A stretch of DNA of 64,000 nt, taken from NCBI GenBank assembly GCA_028872955.1, contig JAGWNX010000007.1:1-64000 (forward strand), given 5' to 3'. How positions within the stretch are numbered: the stretch's first letter is position 1; each line of letters begins with the position of its first letter. The notes under the pieces were generated by a model. That model did not search any database, was not told the DNA's origin, and saw nothing but the letters and a program-made list of their open reading frames with translations. Of the stretch, positions 37,855 to 47,370 are shown piece after piece. The DNA comes from Acidobacteriota bacterium (GTDB taxonomy: Bacteria > Acidobacteriota > Terriglobia > Terriglobales > Acidobacteriaceae). The translations under genes and the position numbers were made by a program.

Positions 37855-38472
37855 TTAGCGGTTTGCCAGCTCGAGCTGCGTCGCCGCCACTTCGGCAAAG
37901 GTAAGGTGCATGGCTGCGCTTCCGGTGCGCGTCTTCCAATCCAGGAACAGCTTGCCGTAGCTGTCCGTCAGGCAGATCGCCGGGTCGACGCCGAGGTCGG
38001 CCAGCGTCTGGTCGATCCACCCGGTCGGCCCCTCCAACTCAGCAAACGTGCCGATGGGCGTCTCATCCACCACCAGGTGGGCGGTGGCATCGCTGGCGGC
38101 GTCTACCGCGTGCGACCACTCCGAGCGGTACTTCTCATAGATAAACGCAGGCCGTAGCCCTAACTGGCCAAAGATATCTGCCAGGGCTGCACCCTCAGAG
38201 ACGGTCGTCTCGGTCTCAATCCGCACCTTGTAGCGCAGGTCGTCGCTACCGCTGTCGGGCCGCCGCTTGTGGGTCAGCGTCCACAAACCACCGTAGTTGC
38301 GCAGCCGCAGAATCTGCTGTCGCGTGCGCAGCTCACGCTCAGGCGTGTCATACAGGGTGTTGTGCTCAAAGGTGCGGGGCGTATCCAGCCGGAAGCCCAG
38401 GCCGGGCAGCGCGGCTTGCAAGGCCGCTGGATCGGAGACGGGAAACTTGAGTTCGATCTCTGCGTTTTGCAT
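37855..38472 (-). CDS. CYTH-domain phosphohydrolase or cyclase
   Basis: The 205-residue protein starts with the CYTH signature IELKF (EIELK) and has the alternating basic/acidic strands of the triphosphate tunnel fold (LRLRN, LTHKRRP, RYKVRIETETTV). Members include class IV adenylyl cyclase, thiamine triphosphatase and inorganic triphosphatase. Which activity this one has cannot be told from the sequence. It lies 48 bp after tsaC and 48 bp before the mini-TonB. Confidence 0.85.
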   Translation of the reverse strand: MQNAEIELKFPVSDPAALQAALPGLGFRLDTPRTFEHNTLYDTPERELRTRQQILRLRNYGGLWTLTHKRRPDSGSDDLRYKVRIETETTVSEGAALADIFGQLGLRPAFIYEKYRSEWSHAVDAASDATAHLVVDETPIGTFAELEGPTGWIDQTLADLGVDPAICLTDSYGKLFLDWKTRTGSAAMHLTFAEVAATQLELANR

Positions 38473-38520
38473 ACCTGAGTATAAGGCCGAAGTCTTGCGC
38501 TGTTCGAGCGGGAAGTGCAG

Positions 38521-39573
38521 CTATCGCGGACGCGCTGCTTTGTGGAGCCGGTCGCGCAGCGCAGCTCCCAGTCCTTCCGGCGGCGGCACCGGGCACAGGA
38601 TGGTCGTTACGCGGCGCGAGTCCAGCGAGCGCAGCCCGCGGAACAGACTTTGCGCCAGCGCCGCAGTGTCCTGCCAATCACCCCAGGGAAACACCTCAGC
38701 CGCCACGGGGACTGTCCAGCCTTCCGGCAGCATCACCCCCAGATGCTCGCCATCCTGACTGAGCTGGACGGCTGCGCGCACCAGCGTGGGCTCGTCGGCC
38801 ACCAGCAGCAGCCGGGCACGCGGCGCATAGTGGCGCATCCCTACGCCGGGCGAGGGCAATGCCTGCGGCGACTCCTGCGACTGATCGCCCTGATAGTACT
38901 CCGCAGGGCCCGCCACATCCTCAATCATCTGGCGCGTCACCGCACCCGGCCGGTAGATCATCATCGGCTCGGCGTTCGGATCCAGCACCGTGGACTCAAC
39001 CCCTACCGTCGTTGGCCCACCGTCCAGCACCGCGTCGATGCGACCCTCCAGATCCTCCAGCACATGCTCCGCCGTGGTAGGGCTAATGCGGCCGAAGCGG
39101 TTGGCGCTGGGGGCGGCAATGGGCACGCCCGCAGCCTGAATGACGGCCAGTGCCAGCGGATGCGCCGGCATCCGAACGCCGACCAGCCGCCGACCGGCCG
39201 TAACCTCATCGGGCACGCGGAAGGTGCGCGGCAGCAGCAGAGTCAACGGCCCGGGCCAGAAGGCCTCTGCCAGCAGCTGCGCGCGCGGCGACACCTCGGC
39301 GATCTCATGCAGCATCGCCGCGCTGCTGATATGGACGATCAGCGGGTCCCAGCTCGGGCGATCCTTCGCGGCAAAGATGCGCGCCACGGCGCCCGCCTCC
39401 AGCGCATTGGCGCCGAGTCCGTAGACTGTCTCGGTAGGAAAGGCCACACATCCGCCTGAGCGCAACAGCTCACCCGCTGAGGCCACCGCCTCCTCTGTGC
39501 GAGGACGCGAGAGTGTGGCATTCAGATAGCGGGTGCTGAGTCGAGGGCGATCGCTGGGGGAGGGATAAGTCAT
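38521..39573 (-). CDS. Threonylcarbamoyl-AMP synthase (Sua5-type)
   Basis: The 350-residue enzyme makes threonylcarbamoyl-AMP from threonine, bicarbonate and ATP for the t6A modification at position 37 of ANN-decoding tRNAs. The catalytic domain (about 25-215) has GCVAFPTETVYGLGAN and AKDRPSWDPL, and the C-terminal Sua5 domain (about 235-350) is present, with the linker SPGVGMRHYAPRARL. It starts seven bp after the holB stop with an AGGTGA site. The long Sua5 form rather than the short TsaC form is clear from length. Confidence 0.92.
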   Translation of the reverse strand: MTYPSPSDRPRLSTRYLNATLSRPRTEEAVASAGELLRSGGCVAFPTETVYGLGANALEAGAVARIFAAKDRPSWDPLIVHISSAAMLHEIAEVSPRAQLLAEAFWPGPLTLLLPRTFRVPDEVTAGRRLVGVRMPAHPLALAVIQAAGVPIAAPSANRFGRISPTTAEHVLEDLEGRIDAVLDGGPTTVGVESTVLDPNAEPMMIYRPGAVTRQMIEDVAGPAEYYQGDQSQESPQALPSPGVGMRHYAPRARLLLVADEPTLVRAAVQLSQDGEHLGVMLPEGWTVPVAAEVFPWGDWQDTAALAQSLFRGLRSLDSRRVTTILCPVPPPEGLGAALRDRLHKAARPR

Positions 39574-39580
39574 CGGCGGG

Positions 39581-40723
39581 TCACCTGGCGGCTGTGGTTA
39601 GCTGGGCGGCAAAGGCGTCCAGCGAGAGAGATCGAAGCAGATTGCGACGCATGCCGCTATACACCTGGTCAAGCCCGCGTGAGGCCTGCTCAATCCAGTC
39701 AAAGTGCAGCACCTGTGCCAGCTTTTCCAGTTCAGCCCGCAGGTCCGTGTTGCGCACCAGCTCCGGAGTTCCCGCGCCCAGCAGCAGCAGATCCTCCAGC
39801 AGCAACGTCAGGCAGCGCAGCAGGGCAGTGGTCTTCTGCTGGCCCTCAGCCCCGGCGCGGTAGGTCTCAGTCATCTTGAACAGCGCTGTATGGTCGGGGT
39901 CGCTGGCGGCGTTGCGCAGCAGCAGCAGCGCGTCGTTGCGTGCCTCCATGTAGGCGTTCAGATCAAACGACAGCGCCTTGCCTGCGGCGCCCTGCGAGAG
40001 CCGTGCAATCAGATTGCGCTGGCGGGGTGGCACCTCAGACCGCCGGTCGGCCAGAAACATCTCCAACTCCTCCACCGGCAGGGCACCGAGCCGCACCAGC
40101 GCGCAGCGAGAGCGAATAGTGGGCAGCAGCTCGCCTGCATTCTCTGCCAGCAGAATCAGGTGCGCGTAGGCCGGTGGCTCCTCCAGCACCTTCAGCAGCG
40201 AGTTCGCAGCCTCCTTCATCAGGCTCGCGGAGGTGAGGATAAAGATCTTGCGAGGCGCCTCGCTGGGCAGGTAGTTGGCCCGCTGAATAAGCGTGCGCAC
40301 CTGCCCCAGCTTGATGAGCAGCTGCGGCGGATCGGGCGGCAGAATCAGCACGTCAGGATGCGGCTGAATCAGCACCCGCGTCTCCTTCTTGTCCGTCTCG
40401 CGCAGCTCCTCGCGGGCCGCCACAGCAGCCTCCACCTGCGCCTCCAGATCAATGGCCGAGGCAATCCGTGTGCAGTTGGAGCAGACGCCGCAGAACGAGG
40501 CCAGCGACTGGCCATTCGACCAGAGATCGCGCGGCTGACGTTCGCACTCAATCGCCATAGCCAGCATCAGCGCCAGGGTGTACTTGCCAGCGCCAGCGGG
40601 CCCGGTCAGGATCAGCGCATTCGGCAGGCGACCGGCGGCAATGGCTGTGCGCAGCTGCTCTACCGATGCAGCGTTGCCCAGAAACTCGCCAAAGTTCGCC
40701 GGAAGGGTTGCAGTCTGCGTCAT
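39581..40723 (-). CDS. holB: DNA polymerase III delta-prime subunit
   Basis: The 380-residue clamp-loader subunit has the Walker A GPAGAGKYT (about 41-49), a zinc cluster CGVCSNC and the SRC motif in TIRSRC used as an arginine finger toward DnaX. It loads the beta clamp on DNA with delta and tau/gamma. The Walker A carries Tyr where Ser/Thr-adjacent Lys-Thr is usual (GKYT), still compatible with the fold, since delta-prime need not hydrolyse ATP. It is the first gene of the operon with tsaC, CYTH, mini-TonB and the chemoreceptor. Confidence 0.92.
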   Translation of the reverse strand: MTQTATLPANFGEFLGNAASVEQLRTAIAAGRLPNALILTGPAGAGKYTLALMLAMAIECERQPRDLWSNGQSLASFCGVCSNCTRIASAIDLEAQVEAAVAAREELRETDKKETRVLIQPHPDVLILPPDPPQLLIKLGQVRTLIQRANYLPSEAPRKIFILTSASLMKEAANSLLKVLEEPPAYAHLILLAENAGELLPTIRSRCALVRLGALPVEELEMFLADRRSEVPPRQRNLIARLSQGAAGKALSFDLNAYMEARNDALLLLRNAASDPDHTALFKMTETYRAGAEGQQKTTALLRCLTLLLEDLLLLGAGTPELVRNTDLRAELEKLAQVLHFDWIEQASRGLDQVYSGMRRNLLRSLSLDAFAAQLTTAAR

Positions 40724-40891
40724 GTGCTCCTCGTTGCAGTTGCGCTGGCGGCAGCACCGCTCGTCTGCTGCACGTCCGTAGCATACCGGATGCCGAACCG
40801 CAGCCGAGGTGGATAAACCGCGCGCTGCTTTGACAGTACCAGTACGGAACTGCCCTGCCTATGCAACCAAGTGGTGATGCGACACAGACAG

Positions 40892-40927
40892 AAAAAGCCG
40901 CCCCACCTGGTGAAGAGATGGGGCGGC
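40892..40927 (-). terminator. Intrinsic terminator after the GH3 gene
   Basis: On the minus strand GCCGCCCCA, a 13-base loop and TGGGGCGGC form a perfect 9-bp stem (plus-strand positions 40897-40905 and 40919-40927) followed by TTTTT (40892-40896). It lies 45 bp after the stop of the beta-glucosidase gene. The rest of the 248-bp gap to holB contains nothing else recognisable. Confidence 0.9.
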
Positions 40928-40971
40928 GCGGAGGTGAGACGGTGGTACCTCCTTGAAAACTGCAACCTGGG

Positions 40972-43545
40972 TTAGAAGGCCGCCTTGGCCGCAGCCGCCG
41001 AGATATCGACCTTGCCCTTCAGAGGCAACGCATCGGAGGAGTCGCCCACGCCGATGGTGAAGCTGCCCGGCGCAATCGTCCATTTGTGGGCGTTCGTATC
41101 CCAGTAGGCAAAGGCGCGCGGGTCCAGGCTGATGCTTACCTGCTTGGTCTCGCCGGGCTGCAACGATACCTTGGCAAAGCCCTTCAGCTCCTTCTCTGGG
41201 CGCGGCACGCTGGCGTGACCATCCGAGACGTAGACCTGGGCCACCTCGGCCCCAGCCCGCTTGCCCGTGTTGGTCACATCGACGGTAACCGTCGCCGTCG
41301 CGCCGTCGCTGTGAACCGCGAGGTTGGCCAGCTGGAACGTCGTGTAGGAGAGGCCATAGCCGAACGGGAACAGCGGCTTGGTGTGATTGTGGTCGTAGCC
41401 GCGATACCCGACAAAGATGCCCTCCTTGTAGGTCACATCGATGCCGCCATCCTTGTCCGGATAGTAGCTGGCCGCTGCCGGGTTGTCCTGCTCGTTGCGC
41501 TCAAACGTGGCAGGCAGGTGTCCCGAGGGGTTGACGTCGCCGAACAGCACCTCCGCCAGCGCCATTCCACCCTCCTGGCCTGCGTACCAGTTCTCCAGCA
41601 CGCCGGGCACCTTGTCGATCCAGCTGGCAGAGTTCACATTGCCACCCGAGGTGATGGTGACGATGGTGTTCTTATTCGCTGCCGCCACTTCGCGGATCAA
41701 CTCGTCCTGGCCAAAGGGCAGGTCAAAGGTGCGATCCCCGCCCTCGCCCTCGCTATCGGCATCAAAGCCCGCCGTTACAACCACGGCATCCGCGTGGGCT
41801 GCCATGGCGCGAACCGCAGGCGTCACCACCTTGTCCTCGGCCACGATGCCGAAGCGCAGGCGGCCGCCGATGAGCCCGTGCTGTGCGTCCTCCACCACGA
41901 TCTTGTGCGCCCCGGCAGTCAGCGCCAGCGTTGTCTGCGGCTGGAAGGCACGAACGATCTTCCAGTTGTCGAAGATCAGCTTCCCATCCACGTAGACGCG
42001 ATTGCTGGTGCCTTCACCGGCACCCTGCATGGCGAAGATGTAGTTACCCGCCGCAGGTGCCATGTAATAGCCGGTATAGCGGTGCGAGGTCTCGTGCTTG
42101 GCCCCGGAGAAGAACATCGCCATGGCTGCGTCGGGATCGTCCATGAAGCTCTCCCACGACACGCCACCGGTGTTGATGCGATGCACGGTGCTCGTCCTGG
42201 CCTCGCCACTCAGGTCTGCGTTGGCAAAGGTCTCCAGCGTCACACCGGGCTTGCCACCCTCGGCCGCCGTCATGAACTGCGTATCGCGTGCGATCTCGGT
42301 AATGGTCGGCAGGCCGCGGCTGTACAGCACATTCACCGCAGTGCCCAGGTAGCCGCTGATGCCCTCCAGCGGGCTGATGGTGTGGAAGGGAATCGCCTTG
42401 GCACTTCCGCCGCCAACCGGAATGCCGGGGAAGGCATCTGGCCCGACGACCAGCAACGTCTTCACCTTGGACTTGTCCAGCGGCAGCACGCCACCCTCGT
42501 TCTTCAACAGCACCATGCCCTCGCGTGCTGCGTCCAGGGCCACGGCCTTGTTCTCTGCGTTGAACAGCGAAAGGTCTGGATTGGTCTGCGGATGATCCAG
42601 CCAGCCAAAGCGAGCCGCCAGATCCAGAATATTGTGGACCTTCTGGTCGATGGTGGACTCTGCGACCCGTCCATCCTTGATCGCAGGCAGCAGGTTCTTG
42701 CGGTTCATAAACTTGCCGAAGGGCATCTCCAGATCCAGACCGCCATTGGCCGCGCCGACCGCATCGTAGGTGGCATCCCAGTCGGACATCAGCACACCGT
42801 CAAAGCCCCAGTCCTTGCGGGCGATCTGCGTGTTGAACACCGGATTCTGGGTCAGGTGCAGACCGTTGGTCAGGTTGTAGGAGTCCATGATGGAGCCGAC
42901 GTGCGCCTTGGTGACGGCGGCCTCAAAGCCGGGCAGGTAGATCTCGCGTGCCGTGCGCTCGTCGATGATCGAGTTCTCATCGTGGCGCAGGTACTCCGCG
43001 TTGTTCCCCATAAAGTGCTTCACCGTCGCGCTGACGCCCTGGGTCTGCATGCCGGTGATGTAGCCCACGTCCATCGTCGAGGTCAGGAAGGGATCTTCGC
43101 CAAAGTACTCAAAGTTGCGTCCGTTGTGCGGCGAGCGATAGATGTTGATTCCGGGGCCCAGCATGTAGTGAATACCACGCGCACGCGCATCGCGACCGAT
43201 GCCCTGACCCACCCGGAAGGCCAGGTCGCGGTTCCAGGTTGCGGCCAGACCAATGCCTGCGGCATAGGTGGTGGAGGGGAAGCCGGCGTTGGAGCGCACG
43301 CCATACGGGCCGTCCGACATTTCAAACGCAGGCAGATTGAGCCCGGGCATAGCCCGCACGGCAAAGCCGGTGCCGCCGATATAGTCAATCTTCTCCTCGA
43401 GCGTCATCTTCTTCACGATGGCGTCGACACGATTGCGAATCTCTGGGGAGTCTGGCAGTGGCGACTGCGCCAGTGCAGGAACAACAAACAGGGCTGCAGC
43501 GGCAAGCAGACTAAGGGCGTGGCGGCGAACGGTGCGGGAAGACAT
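40972..43545 (-). CDS. Secreted GH3 beta-glucosidase with PA14 domain
   Basis: The 857-residue protein has a signal peptide ending ALAQ, a GH3 N-terminal TIM barrel with the nucleophile Asp in VLMSDWDATYD (about residue 260), the split GH3 C-terminal domain (LLVVGPDAF, VVVTAGFDADSEGEGGDR), a PA14 carbohydrate-binding insert (about 430-570, SHRYTGYYMAPAAGNYIFAMQ region) and a C-terminal fibronectin-like domain. It would release glucose or related sugars from oligosaccharides in the periplasm. It has its own terminator and no co-directional neighbour close by. Confidence 0.93.
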   Translation of the reverse strand: MSSRTVRRHALSLLAAAALFVVPALAQSPLPDSPEIRNRVDAIVKKMTLEEKIDYIGGTGFAVRAMPGLNLPAFEMSDGPYGVRSNAGFPSTTYAAGIGLAATWNRDLAFRVGQGIGRDARARGIHYMLGPGINIYRSPHNGRNFEYFGEDPFLTSTMDVGYITGMQTQGVSATVKHFMGNNAEYLRHDENSIIDERTAREIYLPGFEAAVTKAHVGSIMDSYNLTNGLHLTQNPVFNTQIARKDWGFDGVLMSDWDATYDAVGAANGGLDLEMPFGKFMNRKNLLPAIKDGRVAESTIDQKVHNILDLAARFGWLDHPQTNPDLSLFNAENKAVALDAAREGMVLLKNEGGVLPLDKSKVKTLLVVGPDAFPGIPVGGGSAKAIPFHTISPLEGISGYLGTAVNVLYSRGLPTITEIARDTQFMTAAEGGKPGVTLETFANADLSGEARTSTVHRINTGGVSWESFMDDPDAAMAMFFSGAKHETSHRYTGYYMAPAAGNYIFAMQGAGEGTSNRVYVDGKLIFDNWKIVRAFQPQTTLALTAGAHKIVVEDAQHGLIGGRLRFGIVAEDKVVTPAVRAMAAHADAVVVTAGFDADSEGEGGDRTFDLPFGQDELIREVAAANKNTIVTITSGGNVNSASWIDKVPGVLENWYAGQEGGMALAEVLFGDVNPSGHLPATFERNEQDNPAAASYYPDKDGGIDVTYKEGIFVGYRGYDHNHTKPLFPFGYGLSYTTFQLANLAVHSDGATATVTVDVTNTGKRAGAEVAQVYVSDGHASVPRPEKELKGFAKVSLQPGETKQVSISLDPRAFAYWDTNAHKWTIAPGSFTIGVGDSSDALPLKGKVDISAAAAKAAF

Positions 43546-43714
43546 GGCGTTGCTGGCTCCTTAAACATGGAACAAAGCTGAATCAGATGCTATGCGGTAT
43601 GGCGACTCAGGTATCTTCGTCATCCGCCGCAAGGCATCATAGCGACGGCACAGCACAATGGTCTAGATGAAACGCTTTAAAAGCGGGAAGTGCGTAGATC
43701 TCTCGCCGGAGCTG

Positions 43715-45124
43715 CTACCGGCGGACCAGCCTCATGCGCAGCGGATCCCTGGGCCGCAGCGTAATCTTCGCCTGCGGAACGGGCGGCTCCGTGCCGGTGT
43801 AGACCATGCGCCACTGCTGCGCCATGGTCGCGATGGAGAAGACGCCCTCCATCCAGGCGAACGCCTCTCCAATGCACTGTCGACTGCCCCCGCCAAACGG
43901 AAAGTAGGCAAACCTGGGCCGCGCAGCCTTGGCCTCGGGTGTAAACCGCTCGGGATCGAACCGCAGCGGATCAGGAAAGTACTCGGGGTCGCGGCTGAGG
44001 ATGTACTGGCTGAAGAAGACGTGCGCGCCGCGCGGCACGTCATACTCGCCCAGCGTCGTGTCCTCGATCGCCATGCGCCCCATGGCCCAGGCCGGCGGAT
44101 AGAGCCGCATAGCCTCGGCGAACACCTGCTCGGTGTAGCGCAGGCTGGCGTAGTCCGCTAGAGTGGGCAGACGCGCCGTGTCTCCGGTGCCCAGCACGCG
44201 GTCCACCTCTTCGTGCAGTCGCGCCTCAACCTCCGGGTTCTGGCTCAGCAGGTACCAGGTCCAGGCCAGGCCATTGGCTACCGTCTCATAGCCAGCCAGA
44301 AAGATGGTGAGCACTTCGTCGCGCAGCTGCTCGTCGCTCATGCCGGTGTGGCGTCCGTCGGCGTCGGCCTCATCGTCGACAGACCGCAGCAGCATCGAGA
44401 GCAGATCTCCACGATCGGGCAGGCCTTGCGCCACCTCCTCGCGGCGCTGGTGGATCAACCGGTTCACAACGGCATCCAGCCGTGCCTTGGCCCGGCGAAA
44501 CCGCACCAGGCCGGGGATAGGCCAGTTGAGAAACAGCTCGATGCGCGGAAACGCCACGATGAAGTTGTACAACTCCATGATGGTGTTCACCTCATCGTTG
44601 ATGCGGCGGATGTCGTCCGTCACCTCGGTGGCAAACAGAGTGCGTGCCACAATCTCCAGCGAGAGCTGCATCGTGGCTGCAGCAATGTCGATCACCTCGC
44701 CATCGCGCAGGTGCTCTCGCTGCGCTGCGGCGATGGCGACGATCTGGTCTCCATAAGCCGCAATGCGCTGACGATGGAAGGCTGGGGCTGCGATGCGGCG
44801 CTGGCGCATGTGGATCGGCTCATCGGAGGTGATGAGCCCCTCGCCGAGCAGGATCTTCATCCGGCGGACGGTCCGCTCCTTCACGTAGCGGTGCGCGTCC
44901 TGGATCAGGATCTGCTGAATCATCCGCGGTTCGTTCACAAAGACGATGGGCGTGCCGAGAAAGCGATACTGGGCGATGTTGCCGTAGGTCCTGCGCAGGT
45001 ACTCAAACAGCCGGATCGGTTCGCCGAACTTCAGCCACGGTTTGAAGACGTAGAAGGGGAGCGAGAGTCGCAAACCGGGGATCTGCTTGCGGGTACGCGG
45101 CGGCGCGGGGGCGAGAGTGCTCAT
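43715..45124 (-). CDS. Cytochrome P450
   Basis: The 469-residue haem monooxygenase has the I-helix oxygen motif AGYETVANGLAW, the ExxR pair in YTEQVFAEAMRLYPP (E and R), and the haem ligand Cys in FPFGGGSRQCIGEAFAWMEG. There is no membrane anchor at the N-terminus, so it is soluble and needs separate ferredoxin/reductase partners, not in the window. Its ATG overlaps the tmk stop (ATGA), so it is translated with thymidylate kinase. The substrate is unknown; fatty acid or terpenoid hydroxylation are typical of the class. Confidence 0.92.
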   Translation of the reverse strand: MSTLAPAPPRTRKQIPGLRLSLPFYVFKPWLKFGEPIRLFEYLRRTYGNIAQYRFLGTPIVFVNEPRMIQQILIQDAHRYVKERTVRRMKILLGEGLITSDEPIHMRQRRIAAPAFHRQRIAAYGDQIVAIAAAQREHLRDGEVIDIAAATMQLSLEIVARTLFATEVTDDIRRINDEVNTIMELYNFIVAFPRIELFLNWPIPGLVRFRRAKARLDAVVNRLIHQRREEVAQGLPDRGDLLSMLLRSVDDEADADGRHTGMSDEQLRDEVLTIFLAGYETVANGLAWTWYLLSQNPEVEARLHEEVDRVLGTGDTARLPTLADYASLRYTEQVFAEAMRLYPPAWAMGRMAIEDTTLGEYDVPRGAHVFFSQYILSRDPEYFPDPLRFDPERFTPEAKAARPRFAYFPFGGGSRQCIGEAFAWMEGVFSIATMAQQWRMVYTGTEPPVPQAKITLRPRDPLRMRLVRR

Positions 45125-45822
45125 GCTCCCTGTACTGATGCCGTCGAAGCCGAATCGATGGAAGAGATTCGCTGGCTTACGATCTCCCGCAGAATCTGCT
45201 GAATCTCTTCGATACTGCCATCATGCGTCACCGGCACCACGCGCTCCGGCTCACGCAACGCGATGGCCTGGTACTGCTGATAGATGCGCCGGTAGAACTC
45301 GTCGGACTCACGCTCAAAACGATTTTCATCCGTGCCGCGCATCCGTTGATCGCGATGGTTGCGGCTGCGTGCCCGGCGAAGCGAAGTTGCCAGCGGCGGC
45401 AGCAGCAGCAGGGTCAGGTCAGGCTGCAGGCCGCCACAGACGGCGCGATGCAGCGCGAGGACGGTCTCGCTGCCCAGCTGGCGTCCACCGCCCTGGTAAG
45501 CCTCAGAGGAGTCGGTGTATCGGTCGCACAGCACGATGTGCCCGGCTGCGAGCGCGGGTTCAATAATCTGGGCGATGGCCTGGGCCCGGTCCGCAAACAT
45601 CAGAGCCAGCTCGGCCAGCGGAGCGATGGGACCCAGGGACGACTCGGAGCGCGAGTCCAGCAGCAGGCCGCGAATGCGGTCGCCCAGCGCGGTACTGCCG
45701 GGCTGCCGCAGCGTCACGACCGTGTGCCCCTCGGCTTCCAGCGCCGCCGCCAGCCGCTTCAGCTGCGTGGTCTTGCCGGAGCCGTCCAGCCCTTCCATTG
45801 TGATGAAGCAGCCGCGTGCCAT
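45121..45822 (-). CDS. tmk: Thymidylate kinase
   Basis: The 233-residue enzyme phosphorylates dTMP to dTDP. The P-loop EGLDGSGKTTQ (about 10-20), the DRYTDSSEAYQGGG motif and the LID Arg-rich region are present. The dTMP-contact loop reads LRQPGST in place of the usual TREPGGT, exchanging the conserved Glu for Gln. The gene is coupled to the P450 gene by ATGA overlap. Confidence 0.9.
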   Translation of the reverse strand: MARGCFITMEGLDGSGKTTQLKRLAAALEAEGHTVVTLRQPGSTALGDRIRGLLLDSRSESSLGPIAPLAELALMFADRAQAIAQIIEPALAAGHIVLCDRYTDSSEAYQGGGRQLGSETVLALHRAVCGGLQPDLTLLLLPPLATSLRRARSRNHRDQRMRGTDENRFERESDEFYRRIYQQYQAIALREPERVVPVTHDGSIEEIQQILREIVSQRISSIDSASTASVQGA

Positions 45823-45861
45823 AGTCCTAGAGTGTATCGCGCCGGGTAGACAGGCTTCGAT

Positions 45862-46221
45862 CTAGTGCGCCGGGGTGGGGAAGCTGGCCGACCAGTGCAC
45901 GCCCTGTGCCTGAACGTCTGCGGTCAGCGTTCCGTCGGCAGCCTCCGTCAGGTGGGGTCCGGTCACGCTGTGCTGCTGCCCGACGCCGTCGGTCCACAGC
46001 AGCTTGGTGTCTCCGGTGCCGATCACCTTGAACCGGTACTGGTAGCTTGCGCCCGGCGCCAGTGTCTGCGTGCCAAAGCTCGCGCTCGGGTAATCCAGCT
46101 CCACCAGCGCCAAAGGCTGCGCTGTGTGGTTGGTGATGGTGGCCTGGACGTGGGTCGAGTGGCACCCACTCAGCACCGGCAGAGTCAGCGCAAGCACGAG
46201 GGTTGAAACGAGAAGCCGCAT
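45862..46221 (-). CDS. Small lipoprotein of unknown function
   Basis: The 119-residue protein has an N-terminal signal with the lipobox LSGC (Cys at about residue 20) and a mature part of beta-strand character (QATITNHTAQPLALVELDYP) resembling a single small beta sandwich. It lies between lpxD and tmk. I recognise no family. Confidence 0.75.
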   Translation of the reverse strand: MRLLVSTLVLALTLPVLSGCHSTHVQATITNHTAQPLALVELDYPSASFGTQTLAPGASYQYRFKVIGTGDTKLLWTDGVGQQHSVTGPHLTEAADGTLTADVQAQGVHWSASFPTPAH

Positions 46222-46269
46222 ATCCCTCCTAGGGTATCAGGCTGCCGGTCTGCGCCTTGCCGCGGCCGG

Positions 46270-47340
46270 CTACCTCGGTTCTTTGCGACTCGTCGCTTGC
46301 TTCGCAGGGGGCTGCAACGCCGCAAGGTCGCGCTTCATCTGCTTCATCATCTGCGGCAGGCGCTGCAGATAGACCGTAGAGCGCAGCCACTCCAGGTTGT
46401 CAAAGGCCGGCGAACCGCTCACCGTCTTGCCCGGCGGAACATCATTCCCCACGCCGCTCTGCGCCGTCACAATGGCACCGTCGCCAATGCTGTTGTGACC
46501 GGCACTGGCCGCCTGCCCGGCAAAGATGACGTTGTCGCCCACGCGGGTGGAGCCCGCCAGACCCACCTGAGCGCACAGCAGGGTGTCCTGCCCCACCGTG
46601 CAGCCATGCCCCACCTGCACCAGGTTGTCGATCTTCGCCCCTGCCCGGACCCGCGTCTCGCCGATGGAGGCGCGGTCGATGCAGGCATTGGCCTGGACCT
46701 CCACGTTGTCCTCCAGAATGGCCGGGCCGGACTGCAGAATCTTTCGCCAGGCCGAGCCTGCCGGCTGGGCCCCGTCGCGGGCATAGCCAAAGCCGTCGGC
46801 CCCGATGATGGCGCCGTTCTGCAGCACCACGTTATCGCCCAGCTGGCAGTACTCCCGCACCACTGCATGGGCGTGCGCAAAGAACCGGTTGCCGACGATG
46901 ACGTAGGGGTAGAGCACCACATGGGGCAGAATCACCGCATCGTCGCCAACCGTCACATGCTCGCCAATCACCGCGCAGGCGCCGATGTGCGCATTCGCGC
47001 CGATTCTGGCGGTTGGGGCTACCACCGCTGTAGGATGCACTCCCGGCAGATAGCGCGGCGGCTGGTAGAAGAGTTCAATCGCGCGCGCAAACGCCAGGTA
47101 GGGGTTCTTCACCCGCAGCGTCGCCGCCGCAATCTCAGGAAACTCCGGCTCGACGATCACGGCCGTCGCCTGCGTCTTGCCGGCCAGCGCAATGTACTTC
47201 GGGTTGGAGACAAAGGTAAGCTCGCCCGGCCCGGCTGCGTCAATGGCAGCCACGCCGTGGATCTGCAGCGAGTGGTCGCCGTTCAGTTCTGCGCCCAGAC
47301 GCTCCGCAATCTGGCCCAGGGAAAGACTGGTGGGGGTCAT
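46270..47340 (-). CDS. lpxD: UDP-3-O-acylglucosamine N-acyltransferase LpxD
   Basis: The 356-residue trimeric left-handed beta-helix enzyme adds the second acyl chain in lipid A synthesis. The N-terminal uridine-binding domain (LTFVSNPKY) is followed by hexapeptide repeats (for example IGANAHIGACAVIGEHV) and the catalytic-His regions VQVGHGCTVG and SAGHNSIGD. Length is at the top of the family range because of a short C-terminal helical tail. No other lipid A genes are nearby. Confidence 0.95.
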   Translation of the reverse strand: MTPTSLSLGQIAERLGAELNGDHSLQIHGVAAIDAAGPGELTFVSNPKYIALAGKTQATAVIVEPEFPEIAAATLRVKNPYLAFARAIELFYQPPRYLPGVHPTAVVAPTARIGANAHIGACAVIGEHVTVGDDAVILPHVVLYPYVIVGNRFFAHAHAVVREYCQLGDNVVLQNGAIIGADGFGYARDGAQPAGSAWRKILQSGPAILEDNVEVQANACIDRASIGETRVRAGAKIDNLVQVGHGCTVGQDTLLCAQVGLAGSTRVGDNVIFAGQAASAGHNSIGDGAIVTAQSGVGNDVPPGKTVSGSPAFDNLEWLRSTVYLQRLPQMMKQMKRDLAALQPPAKQATSRKEPR

Positions 47341-47370
47341 GCAGGCGATTGTAGCGAATGTGACCGTCCC

